From Pseudopedobacter sp965218985 (lineage in GTDB: Bacteria > Bacteroidota > Bacteroidia > Sphingobacteriales > Sphingobacteriaceae), in the NCBI GenBank assembly GCA_965218985.1, contig CBDCMP010000007.1, positions 1,922,001 through 1,986,000 on the forward strand: a stretch of DNA of 64,000 nucleotides, written 5' to 3'. Position numbers and translations under genes: made by a program. Under the pieces are notes generated by a model. That model was not told the origin of the DNA, did no database searches, and saw only the letters and a program-made list of their open reading frames with translations. Below, one piece after another: positions 55,399 to 64,000 of the stretch (its first letter is position 1; each line of letters starts with the position of its first letter).

Positions 55399-58197
55399 TT
55401 ATTTAAGCTTTATTTTAATATCGTTGCCTGTATACTCAATTATCCTGGAAGGTTCGGCCTTCTTATCATAACCTATTGGATTATCTTTGGAAACCATTTC
55501 TACTTTAAATTTTCTATCTTTCAGCATTCCATCAAACATTCCCTTCCGATCAGCAATTGTTAGTTGATTTTTGCTTTCGTTCCAGGAGGCTTTTATTTCA
55601 GTATATTTTCCCTTTTCATAATTGTAGTTAATGCCTTCGTCTTCGTACAAACTAAATGCGGCATCGGCACCTTGATAAACCCTAAGCAAGATGGAATCCG
55701 GCTTTTTTTCTGAGGTATATTGTAATTCCGGACCAAAAGGGATGATGGATCCTGCTTTTACAAAAATCGGGATTTCCTCTAAAGGGGCAGAAATGGTGAA
55801 TTTTTTTCCGCCTTCATAATGTTTTCCAGTCCAGAAGTCATACCAACCGCCATTTTGAACGGGCAGGTACACTTCTCTTTCCCTTGCCTTATACTCAGTT
55901 ACGGGACAAATGAGCAGCGAAGGACCAAACATGTACTGATCTGTAATATCCAAAACCTTGGGATCGTTGGCAAAATCAAAAACCAGCCCCCGCATCATGG
56001 TATAATCCTGTTGGGTAACAGCCCCAGCCACAGAGTAGATATAAGGCATCAAGCGGTACCTAAGCTTGTCGAATTTCAGTTGTGCATCCTCAAATTTTTT
56101 CCCGAATGCCCACATTTCCTGTGGATGTTCGTCACCATGAACCCTGAATATGGGACAAAATGTACCGAACTGGAACCAGCGGGTGAACAACTCTTCAAAT
56201 TCATCATAAAAAAACGTTCCATCTCTTTTCTCAGAAATATAGCCTCCAACGTCGTCCGTCCAATACGGCATTCCGGATAAGCTATAATTTAAGCCAGCAG
56301 TGATTTCTTGTTTAAACAAATCCCAACTTGCGGCAATATCTCCAGACCAGGCAACGCCTGCATACTTTTGCATACCTGCAAAAGCGGAACGGGTAAGAAT
56401 AAATACGCGTTTGTCAGGATCTACAGAGCGTTGACCCTCATAAACAGCCTTGCTGGTATAAAGTGGATAAAGGTTCAGGTAATCATACCCTTTTCCAAAA
56501 GCGTTGGGTTCCATGTAATACGCTCGCGTGTCAGCATCAAAATTTTTATCAAATGATGGCTCTGTTGCATCTAACCACCATGCATCTATACCGTATTTAT
56601 ATAAACTCCTGTTGATCTGATCCCAGTATATTTTTCTTCCTTTAGCATTATATGGATCGTAATAGTTATTCAATTGGCCTGCAAAATCCAGTTTTTTTTC
56701 ATCAGCATATTTGGTATAAAGTGCTCCAGCATCATCCAGCTCTTTGTAATTTTTTGTGCTGGGATAAAACTTTCCCCATACAGAAATCATGATGTTGGTG
56801 TGCATATCGTGAATATCCTTTACCATTTTTGTAGGGTTTGGAAATGTTTTCTGATCAAAATCATGGCTGCCCCACTGGTCTTGTGGCCAGTAGTGCCAAT
56901 CCTGCACAATATTGTCAACAGGGATTTTGTTAGAACGCAGCTTCTCCACCGTATTCACTATTTCCTCCTGTGTTTTATATCTGTTTCTGCTTTGCCAAAA
57001 CCCGTAGGCCCATTTAGGCAATAAAGATGCTTTACCGGTAAGCTGTCTAAAGCCTGAGATGACATCGTCCATATTTTTCTCTCCATAAATGAAGTAGTAA
57101 TCCATATTTTTTGCAGAAGCAGACCAGATGGATATATCTTTAATTTCATCAGCAGGTCTTCTCCATTTTAAAATGGGGAATTCGCCTTTTATCTGCGTAT
57201 ATTCAATCACAACTTTATGTTTTCCTTTTGTAAGCTGTAAATGGATCAAGCGGGGGGTGCTTAAGATACTCTGCCAAAATTCCATTACCCGCTTTCCATC
57301 AATAAAAAGGCTCAGCTTACCTGTTTTTTCTTTGATGAATTGATACTCTCCTTCCTGATCTATATTGATGGTTCCAATAAGCCTGACAGCATTAATGCTA
57401 TCTGCTTTCTGTAAATTCTGATTGAATAGCATGGAGCCATCCCAACCCGATTGTTCAACCGGATCTTTAAAATCAATGTCCCTAAAAAATTCAGCTGTAA
57501 GTTTTCCTTTTTTACCTGAGCTATCTTCAAATACAGCATCCGGGATCAACTCCGCATCTTTCGAAGAACCAAATCTGGCATGAGCATAATTATCCCATAA
57601 AATGCCATATTTTTTGGATGAAACCAGGAACGGAATATAAATCTCAGTGTTTCGCTGAAATAAATTAAGATCGCTGCCTCTAAGGTTGAGCTGATCATTA
57701 TGATTTTGCCCCATCCCATAAAATGCCTCCTCTTTATCCGGAACAAATGTTTGTTTTACAAATTGTGTTTTGTTACCGTAGATGGTATTTTCGCCAAACT
57801 CTCTGCCATTGGCAGCTGGTTCTGCAAGCAACAATTTATTATTGTTGTCATAATAACTTACCGCACCTGTTGCCGGATTTACAAGGGCTTTCATTTTACT
57901 GGTGGCTACACCAATCAGGTTATTCTGTTTAACCACTTCCCATTTGACTTTATCCGGAGTTATTTCTACAATCTTGCTATGAGTTGAATAATCTATTTTA
58001 TGTGGATTGGCCAATACATGGATGATATCATCATCAAATACAGTAAAAGCAACCTGCCCTTTAGGGGTATTGATAGTTATTCCATTTTCTGTCTTCGTAA
58101 AATCAACATGGCGCATGTTTAAATTTTTGCTCTTACAAGAACTTAGAATCAGGATAAGCGTAAAGAACACAAAATGGCTTAGAATTATTCTCTTCAT
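55399..58197 (-). CDS. GH31 glycoside hydrolase with PA14 insert (probable alpha-xylosidase)
   Basis: This 932-residue lipoprotein (signal LILILSSC) has an N-terminal GH31 beta-sandwich, a PA14-like insert at about residues 225-345 (GEYQFIKEKTGKLSLFIDGK), and the catalytic barrel with nucleophile AWWLDATEP near 540 and acid/base segment GVAWSGDIAASW near 612. Two C-terminal beta-domains follow. PA14-containing GH31 enzymes are mostly alpha-xylosidases acting on xyloglucan oligosaccharides; that substrate is inferred. It is last in the minus-strand SusC/SusD series. Confidence 0.85.
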   Translation of the reverse strand: MKRIILSHFVFFTLILILSSCKSKNLNMRHVDFTKTENGITINTPKGQVAFTVFDDDIIHVLANPHKIDYSTHSKIVEITPDKVKWEVVKQNNLIGVATSKMKALVNPATGAVSYYDNNNKLLLAEPAANGREFGENTIYGNKTQFVKQTFVPDKEEAFYGMGQNHNDQLNLRGSDLNLFQRNTEIYIPFLVSSKKYGILWDNYAHARFGSSKDAELIPDAVFEDSSGKKGKLTAEFFRDIDFKDPVEQSGWDGSMLFNQNLQKADSINAVRLIGTINIDQEGEYQFIKEKTGKLSLFIDGKRVMEFWQSILSTPRLIHLQLTKGKHKVVIEYTQIKGEFPILKWRRPADEIKDISIWSASAKNMDYYFIYGEKNMDDVISGFRQLTGKASLLPKWAYGFWQSRNRYKTQEEIVNTVEKLRSNKIPVDNIVQDWHYWPQDQWGSHDFDQKTFPNPTKMVKDIHDMHTNIMISVWGKFYPSTKNYKELDDAGALYTKYADEKKLDFAGQLNNYYDPYNAKGRKIYWDQINRSLYKYGIDAWWLDATEPSFDKNFDADTRAYYMEPNAFGKGYDYLNLYPLYTSKAVYEGQRSVDPDKRVFILTRSAFAGMQKYAGVAWSGDIAASWDLFKQEITAGLNYSLSGMPYWTDDVGGYISEKRDGTFFYDEFEELFTRWFQFGTFCPIFRVHGDEHPQEMWAFGKKFEDAQLKFDKLRYRLMPYIYSVAGAVTQQDYTMMRGLVFDFANDPKVLDITDQYMFGPSLLICPVTEYKAREREVYLPVQNGGWYDFWTGKHYEGGKKFTISAPLEEIPIFVKAGSIIPFGPELQYTSEKKPDSILLRVYQGADAAFSLYEDEGINYNYEKGKYTEIKASWNESKNQLTIADRKGMFDGMLKDRKFKVEMVSKDNPIGYDKKAEPSRIIEYTGNDIKIKLK

Positions 58198-58303
58198 ATT
58201 ATTTTAAATTATTTTTGATAGGTGTCTTATGCCTATGAGCTTGGTGTGATAATACTTATCTGGCTCCCGTTCCTCATTTTCAATCATTGTCTTAGAAGTT
58301 TCT

Positions 58304-59734
58304 TCAATCATTTCTAAATTTTAGATTTTCAATCGGATTCGTTTTCAATTTAAACGTCAAATCTTCTTTACCAGAAATCCTTTTATTATTAAGCGTTACA
58401 TGGTCAAATAACAATCCATCAATAGTTGTATTTACATAAAGAGGCAGTGGCTCTCCCTTCATACTGATGTTTTTGAAAACGATGTTTTTAAATTGCGCTC
58501 CTTCAAAGTTTATTCCCAATAAAGCTGCCGGCTCTTCAAAGCGAAAATTCTCAAAAAACAGATTGGAAAGGGTGGCTTTATTTTCCTTTCTGTTATCAGA
58601 GGCTATTAATGATCTAGGTATATTAAATAAAGAAATAGGGACATGAATAATGTCACAGTTGTTCATCCTAAAGCCGTTTGTGTATCCACTGGCCCTAAAA
58701 ATATTTGCCCGTGTTGGCCAAATCACGCAATTTTCAATTTTGATGTCCTTAACAATTCCCTCTGGTGTTTCACCCCTCGGTGTAAAAATCGCAAAAGCAT
58801 CATCTGCAGAGCGAATGAGTGAATTTGTAATCTTCGTTCTTCCACCACCATCTTTCCAATCAAAACCATCCCCGTTGATATTCTGATCGTTAACACCCAA
58901 CACCTTTACGTTATCAAAATCCGCATCAAAGGTTGTGCTCATCTGTATAGTCCAGGTTCTGCTTCTTCCCACAAATGTTACCCCCCTCACCGTTAGCTTT
59001 TCTGAGTTATCTGTTGTTAGCGGATGCCAGTTTTTTTGATGCAAAAATCCATCATCATGATTTTCTGATTGGGGGCCATAATAAAATACAACCCCACGAC
59101 CTAAAATTTTAACATCTCTGGCGTTCCATACATTTATGCCTCCAAAAAGAACCGCCCCTGCTGCCAGGTATAAGGTTTGACCGCTTTTTAAATCTATATT
59201 TTGCTGATGTATGCCCGGTTTTAAATAAATTACATGAGGATCTCCTTCCTGTGGGCGGTTAATTTCCGGAGGGTTTGCAAACAGAAAAAGAACCATATTC
59301 GTATTATCAGTGTCGAATGGAGAGGTTTGACTTCCTTCGAGAGCATACTGGCCAGGTTGATCCAGGGTAAAAGTGGCGATGCTGTTTTCAGTGATCACCT
59401 TTATATTTTTAGAAAGCGGGCGCACTATTGCATCACCTTCCCAAGCAGATGAACCATTGCGTTGCTCATTCCTGATAGGAAGAGGAACACCTGGTTCCCT
59501 CACAATTATTCCTTTTGCTTTAACATTGGTTTTACCTGTAAAATCGAAACTGGCAAAGTGTACCCTGGCACTGGCTTCAAATACCTGTACAGGAATCCCG
59601 TTAATCTCCACAGTATACTGTTTTGAGGAGAACTCTCTTGGTACAGGATGAGGAATTAAGGTTTGTGAAAAACACTTTAATGAAAAGAAAAATAAAGCGG
59701 TTATACCGGGAAGAAGCATTTTATTCCTTTTCAT
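58304..59734 (-). CDS. GH28/GH49-like parallel beta-helix glycosidase
   Basis: This 476-residue exported protein has a signal peptide (ALFFFSLKCFSQ), an N-terminal beta-domain (about 25-160), then right-handed beta-helix coils. The likely active site is NGDGFDWKDGG followed by SADDAFAIF, equivalent to the N-D and DD motifs of GH28/GH49 enzymes. The substrate is unknown, and GH28's GHG and RIK motifs are not evident, so GH49 or an uncharacterised helix family is equally possible. It lies between susD and GH31. Confidence 0.6.
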   Translation of the reverse strand: MKRNKMLLPGITALFFFSLKCFSQTLIPHPVPREFSSKQYTVEINGIPVQVFEASARVHFASFDFTGKTNVKAKGIIVREPGVPLPIRNEQRNGSSAWEGDAIVRPLSKNIKVITENSIATFTLDQPGQYALEGSQTSPFDTDNTNMVLFLFANPPEINRPQEGDPHVIYLKPGIHQQNIDLKSGQTLYLAAGAVLFGGINVWNARDVKILGRGVVFYYGPQSENHDDGFLHQKNWHPLTTDNSEKLTVRGVTFVGRSRTWTIQMSTTFDADFDNVKVLGVNDQNINGDGFDWKDGGGRTKITNSLIRSADDAFAIFTPRGETPEGIVKDIKIENCVIWPTRANIFRASGYTNGFRMNNCDIIHVPISLFNIPRSLIASDNRKENKATLSNLFFENFRFEEPAALLGINFEGAQFKNIVFKNISMKGEPLPLYVNTTIDGLLFDHVTLNNKRISGKEDLTFKLKTNPIENLKFRND

Positions 59735-59852
59735 GGGCTTATTAATATGTTTTTCTTTAAAAGATGCTTTAAAACATTCCTAACAAAAGCAAACCAGTTA
59801 AGTCTGGTGTTGAAATATGCTTAGGTATAAAAATTGGTTTTATTTAAAAATA

Positions 59853-59884
59853 TCTGGCACTTCCTGATTTCAGTAAGTGCCAGA
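59853..59884 (-). terminator. Intrinsic terminator downstream of susD
   Basis: TCTGGCACTT (59853-59862) pairs with AAGTGCCAGA (59875-59884). Read on the minus strand it is followed by a T-rich stretch (complement of 59842-59852). Placed just after susD, it would lower expression of the enzymes relative to the SusCD pair. Confidence 0.7.
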
Positions 59885-59897
59885 TTATAGGAATTAC

Positions 59898-61436
59898 TCA
59901 ATATCCCGGATTTTGTGGAAATGTTCCCATCAAATCAATTTGGCTTTGCGGAATAGGCAGGTTCACCATGTAGGGTTCCATTGTACGGTGTACCACATTT
60001 TTTGAATTAGATCCCACCATCAGGTATTTATTTACCTGATCTACCAAAATTCCCATTCTCTTTAAGGTAAACCAACGTTCCATTTCAAAACATAGCTCTC
60101 TTGCTCTTTCATCAAGAATTGTTTGTTGGTCAATGCTGGTCACATTGGGTATGCCCGCTCTCTCGCGGACTTTTCCAATATAATTCAATGCGGTAGGATC
60201 GGCGCTGTTGCCAGAACTTCTCCAATGGGCTTCTGCACCTAAAAGATAGGTTTCAGCCAGACGATAGATAATGACATTTTTGTAACCCTGCCCTGTTCCA
60301 ACAGGTTTCTCCAAATCAAAGTACTTTTTGAGACTCCAGTGATATTGCCTGTAATTATCCGGGTATTTGTTTTGAGCAAGAAGTTGTCCAAAATTTGGCG
60401 AGACAGGGTTGTTCACAATGTATGATTTATCATATGTTTGAGGCCAAAAGTAATATTGCAACCGTTTATCGTTTGTAGCATATAAAGATTTCAGGTAATC
60501 ATTTGGCAGGGTCCAGGCATAGGTTTGTCCGCCTAAATCAGCATCTGCAACTAATTCTGTGGTGGCCTCGTAATACCTGTTCACGAAATAGGCGGCCAAA
60601 GCATGAGGACTACCCCCAGCCAGTCTTCCTGCTCCTCCGGCTAATTGATCGTATTGATAGCTGAAAATGGTCTCTTTATGATTGATATTTTGTCCAAAAA
60701 CTTCCGAAATGTTCACTAGTCCATACGGGCCGTTAGTAATAATATTATCGCACTGAGTGGCCGCTTCCTCCCATTTTTTTTGCCACATCGCACTGTTGGC
60801 TTTTAACATACGGGCAGCACCCTGATTTACTCTTCCCGGAGCTACACCATAACTGAGGTGTGATATTGCAAAATCGAGATCGCCATCAATTAACTTAAAA
60901 ATCTCATTCGGATCTGCCGGTTGATACTCCTTCTTTTCAAATGCATTGTCAGTGGTGGTTGCAATAGTATCTAATAGGATATTTTGATATAACCTGATCA
61001 AATCAAAATGTGCCTCGGCCCTAAAAAACTTGGCCTGCGCTATGATGGTGTTTCTTTGGTCAGCATTCATATTTACCTTTGGGGCATTGGTAATAATAGC
61101 GTTTGCCCTGTCTATCAGCTGATAATTGGTCTCCCAAAAAGTAGCTGGAAAACTAAGAGGATTGTATTGAGTACCATAAATCTGCTTGTCATTATAGGTT
61201 CTCACGAGCGCCAAATCTGTTGCACAATAAAGGAAAAGGCCATTATCCTCTCTGGCCCATTTGTTGGATCGTTGAATATTATACAATGCAATAACGCCAG
61301 ATTCTAAACCCTCAGCCGAACTATAAATAGCATCGTTAGTAACCGCATCTTTCCGATTTTCCTTTAAAAAATCTGAGCAGGATATATTCAGGAAAAAGAG
61401 ACCTGAAATCATCAATAAATAAGTTATTTTTTTCAT
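59898..61436 (-). CDS. SusD/RagB family glycan-binding lipoprotein
   Basis: This 512-residue protein has a lipoprotein signal (FLNISC, Cys20), TPR-like helices (FFRAEAHFDLIRLYQNILLD), RLAETYLLGAEAHWR, ILDERARELCFEMERWFTL and the end NLPIPQSQIDLMGTFPQNPG. It captures oligosaccharides at the cell surface for the SusC channel and sits 80 bases after susC. Full length and intact. Confidence 0.92.
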   Translation of the reverse strand: MKKITYLLMISGLFFLNISCSDFLKENRKDAVTNDAIYSSAEGLESGVIALYNIQRSNKWAREDNGLFLYCATDLALVRTYNDKQIYGTQYNPLSFPATFWETNYQLIDRANAIITNAPKVNMNADQRNTIIAQAKFFRAEAHFDLIRLYQNILLDTIATTTDNAFEKKEYQPADPNEIFKLIDGDLDFAISHLSYGVAPGRVNQGAARMLKANSAMWQKKWEEAATQCDNIITNGPYGLVNISEVFGQNINHKETIFSYQYDQLAGGAGRLAGGSPHALAAYFVNRYYEATTELVADADLGGQTYAWTLPNDYLKSLYATNDKRLQYYFWPQTYDKSYIVNNPVSPNFGQLLAQNKYPDNYRQYHWSLKKYFDLEKPVGTGQGYKNVIIYRLAETYLLGAEAHWRSSGNSADPTALNYIGKVRERAGIPNVTSIDQQTILDERARELCFEMERWFTLKRMGILVDQVNKYLMVGSNSKNVVHRTMEPYMVNLPIPQSQIDLMGTFPQNPGY

Positions 61437-61516
61437 CGTTATCGTTTTAAATTGGTTTCAATTTCAAACACATCAGTGTTTGCTTATATGTCTTTTATTT
61501 AAACCAATGGGGTTTG

Positions 61517-64000
61517 TTAAAAATTAATCTGTAATCCTGTGACTAGAGAACTTGCTTCCGGATAACTGCTTGCATCGAGTTCTGGCCCATAAGAAAGGAA
61601 ATCTGTCTTTGTCCATAAATTATGTCCGGTTACATAGAATCTAACATGACTTAGCTTAAGTTTAGATATCCATTTGTTTGGGAAAGTATAACCTAATGAG
61701 ATGTTTTGTAAACGTATGTAAGAAGCATCCTGAAACCCTATGGTTTGAACATAAGCCGGATCATTACCTTCTGTTGGACGGGGAAACGTTCCACTTGGAT
61801 TTTCAGGTGTCCAATAGTTAACTGCAATTTGATTACGATCGCCTCTTAACGTACCACCAAAAGCATAGCGGTTCAGGTATTGATTTTCTTTTGTAACTCC
61901 CTGAACAGTCATCACATCCGTTGAAAAATCAACAGCTTTATATTTCATACTTAGAGAAAATGTTCCTAACCAACTGGGGTTCTTAGAAATGATAACCTGA
62001 TCATTTGCATCCAGTTTGCCATCTTTATTCACGTCTTCCACTTTGATGTCGCCAGGCTTTGCAGTAGGTTGCGCTGAGTTTGCAATATCATCACCCTGTT
62101 GCCAAATTCCTATTCCGCGTTGCGTGTAATAAACATCTATCGGATGACCGAGAAACCACTTATTTGCAACATCATTCTCACCTGTACCATACAGGTCTAT
62201 AATCTCATTTCTATTTCTCGAAAAGGTAACTCCCAAATTTATATTCAGCTCTTTTGTATCCACAGCAACACCATTTAGCTGTAATTCAACTCCTTTATTT
62301 CTGATTTCTCCAATATTGTCCCTAAAATCTTTATACCCCAATGTGGCGTTCACAGCCCTGTTGATTAATAAGTCTTTAGTACTGGTATTATAATATTCTA
62401 AAGAGCCGGACAAGCGGTTTTTCCATAAACCAAAATCAATACCTGTATTCAGCGTGGTAGAGGTTTCCCATTTTAGTCTTGGGTTGGGTAGGGTTGTGCC
62501 CGGGCTGTAACCAGTACCTACGGTATTACCAAAAATATAATCATTCTGTTGAGCCGTACTTAAACTTCCGTAAGGATCTATACCTTCGTTACCCACACTT
62601 CCATAACTAGCCCTTAACTTCAGGTTGCTTATGATGTTGCTGTTCTCTAAAAAGGATTCTTTGTAGATGTTCCAGCCTGCCGATACAGCTGGGAAAAAGC
62701 CCCATTTATTAGCTGCACCAAAAACAGATGAACCATCTGATCTTGCTGACACGGTGAGATAATATTTTCTTAAATAGTTATATTCAACTCTTCCAACAAA
62801 AGATAGTAAAGTGCGCTTGTTGGCACTCAAAGAAGGCGTGTAACTTTCAGCAGTGGGTAATCCATAAATGCCAAGAATATCGTTGGCAGTATTTGTTATA
62901 CCCAGATTAAAACCGGTATAATTATTTTCATTTGCGCTCTGTACAAAAGTGAAATCAAAATTATTTTTTTGATCTGTTAATTTATAGGTAAAGATATTTT
63001 CCAATTGCCATTCATTACTTTTTCTCTCTCTGAGATTTCCCTGTCCTTTGTTCCCCCTTGAAACTCCAACCGCAGATGAGGCAGTGGAGTATGCTTCCGC
63101 CTGCTGGTTATAAGACCTTCTACTTGCACTAATTCTATAATTAAAATTCTTTATTGGACTGATATCCAGATACAGTTTTATCAAATCATTCCTATCATCT
63201 GTAATTTGACTGGTTTCATTGATGTCAATCAAAGGATTAAATGCATCCTGAAGACCATTTGGATGAAGTTTTAATGAGCCGTCGTTATTATAAATCTGAC
63301 CTAAAGGAGGGGTATAAACAATCTTTGCCAGGATATCTGATACGGAAGGATTGTTGCTCCTTGAAATCTGGGCTGAACTGTTTATACCCATTTTTAGCCA
63401 TTTATTTATATTTTGATCCAGGTTAAACCTAAAATTGAGTTCTTTAAAATCAGTTTTGGGAATCACTCCATCCTGCCCTCGGTAATTAACGCTGCTGTAG
63501 ATTTTGGTTTTTTCTGAACCCGATGAAAGACTGACTGTATGGTTCTGCATGGGTGCTGTTCTCAACACTTCATCTCTCCAATTAATAAATCTCCCGCTTG
63601 CTATTGTCGCTAATTCATCAGGACTAAAAATAGTGCTATCTGGCTGGTATTCGCCATTATTAACGGTTCTATTGGCTTCTCTTTTCAATTGTACATATTG
63701 CTCCCCTGTGAATACATCAAAATTTGGATTGATCTGTTGCAAACCGTAGTACCCAGAATACGAAACTTGCGTTTTTCCAATCGTACCCATCTTGGTAGTG
63801 ATCAAAATCACTCCATTTGAGGCTCTGGCACCATAAATTGCCTGTGCGGCTGCATCTTTCAAAATATCAATGGAAGCAATATCTGCTGGATTCACGGTGT
63901 TAATATCTCCTATTGGAACGCCATCAACCACCACCAATGGACTATTACCACCGTTGATAGATCTTTGTCCCCTAATCAGGATATTTGACGATGACCCTGG
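61517..64000 (-). CDS. SusC/RagA family TonB-dependent outer-membrane transporter (N-terminus beyond the window)
   Basis: The frame is open to the window edge, so 828 residues are visible and the signal peptide, carboxypeptidase-like domain and start of the plug are missing. The plug motif ILIRGQRSINGGNSP followed by VVVDGVPIGDINTVNPADIA identifies the SusC type. The SusC-type segment DAAAQAIYGARASNGVILIT and a 22-strand-type barrel ending SSLVTGLQINF follow. It imports oligosaccharides together with the SusD lipoprotein downstream. Confidence 0.93.
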   Translation of the reverse strand, partial: PGSSSNILIRGQRSINGGNSPLVVVDGVPIGDINTVNPADIASIDILKDAAAQAIYGARASNGVILITTKMGTIGKTQVSYSGYYGLQQINPNFDVFTGEQYVQLKREANRTVNNGEYQPDSTIFSPDELATIASGRFINWRDEVLRTAPMQNHTVSLSSGSEKTKIYSSVNYRGQDGVIPKTDFKELNFRFNLDQNINKWLKMGINSSAQISRSNNPSVSDILAKIVYTPPLGQIYNNDGSLKLHPNGLQDAFNPLIDINETSQITDDRNDLIKLYLDISPIKNFNYRISASRRSYNQQAEAYSTASSAVGVSRGNKGQGNLRERKSNEWQLENIFTYKLTDQKNNFDFTFVQSANENNYTGFNLGITNTANDILGIYGLPTAESYTPSLSANKRTLLSFVGRVEYNYLRKYYLTVSARSDGSSVFGAANKWGFFPAVSAGWNIYKESFLENSNIISNLKLRASYGSVGNEGIDPYGSLSTAQQNDYIFGNTVGTGYSPGTTLPNPRLKWETSTTLNTGIDFGLWKNRLSGSLEYYNTSTKDLLINRAVNATLGYKDFRDNIGEIRNKGVELQLNGVAVDTKELNINLGVTFSRNRNEIIDLYGTGENDVANKWFLGHPIDVYYTQRGIGIWQQGDDIANSAQPTAKPGDIKVEDVNKDGKLDANDQVIISKNPSWLGTFSLSMKYKAVDFSTDVMTVQGVTKENQYLNRYAFGGTLRGDRNQIAVNYWTPENPSGTFPRPTEGNDPAYVQTIGFQDASYIRLQNISLGYTFPNKWISKLKLSHVRFYVTGHNLWTKTDFLSYGPELDASSYPEASSLVTGLQINF

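Noticed and set aside
55819..56280. 153-residue plus-strand frame opposite the GH31 gene
   Set aside because: It lies opposite highly conserved catalytic sequence and shows no domain.
1..64000. CRISPR array or tandem repeat cluster
   Set aside because: No regularly spaced repeats were seen; the only repeated units are IS ends, att copies and integrase paralogues.

Overview
The window is a low-GC chromosomal segment of a member of Bacteroidota, most likely a Pedobacter/Sphingobacterium-type Sphingobacteriaceae. The evidence is SusC/SusD pairs, DUF3078, DUF4199 and DUF1223 proteins, Bacteroidota integrases lacking the usual first arginine, and promoters of the TTG / TAnnTTTG type. No rRNA or CRISPR array is visible; the only complete RNA gene is a tRNA-Asp.

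Region 1 (1-17240) is conserved chromosome: mfd, a DUF3078 outer-membrane protein, a GH3 enzyme, an OMP beta-barrel, satP, a TonB_C protein, an M23 peptidase, rbfA, hflX, a DUF1223 protein, lpxH, prfA and tRNA-Asp. Damage here is limited to half an MFS transporter and a frameshifted YefM-YoeB toxin-antitoxin pair.

Region 2 (17220-about 34000) is a tandem of two decayed integrative elements at the 3' end of tRNA-Asp. The first (about 13.2 kb) is bounded by a 20-bp direct repeat of the tRNA end (17220-17239 and 30391-30410). It carries a broken tyrosine recombinase, an AbiE toxin-antitoxin operon, an unrecognised operon (20877-25042) that is the best candidate for a new defence-type system, an IS4 and an IS1595 element, an NmrA-like oxidoreductase, an orphan HipB-like regulator and an AAA/DUF4143 ATPase. 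The unrecognised operon comprises a methyltransferase-like protein, a roughly 565-residue protein now split over three ORFs, and an ADP-ribosyltransferase-like protein whose end was cut off by the IS4 element. The second element begins at the shared repeat and is reduced to an IS1182-type insertion, a truncated integrase paralogue, a mobilization-protein fragment, an oriT-like pair of inverted repeats and a TOPRIM remnant.

Region 3 (34000-49000) is a fucose utilization locus: GH95 and GH29 alpha-L-fucosidases, an L-fucose permease, a mutarotase, an aldo/keto reductase (probable L-fucose dehydrogenase), an amidohydrolase (probable fuconolactonase), a zinc alcohol dehydrogenase and an AraC regulator. 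A shared motif, TTGATACATTT, lies upstream of several of these transcription units. The locus is eroding: one GH95-like gene is a pseudogene, a SASA esterase is frameshifted, and a GH29 start is fused to a SusD end.

Region 4 (49000-64000) holds a GH2/SusD fusion remnant, a phosphodiester-glycosidase lipoprotein, an IS21 element with a frameshifted istA, a histidine-kinase fragment, and a cleaner polysaccharide utilization locus on the minus strand (SusC, SusD, a GH28-like beta-helix protein, a PA14-containing GH31). The combination of fucosidases, a beta-galactosidase remnant and a PA14-type GH31 would suit a fucosylated plant polymer such as xyloglucan, but that is inference.

Indels and stops are concentrated in the accessory regions while housekeeping genes are intact, which argues for biological decay rather than poor sequence quality.
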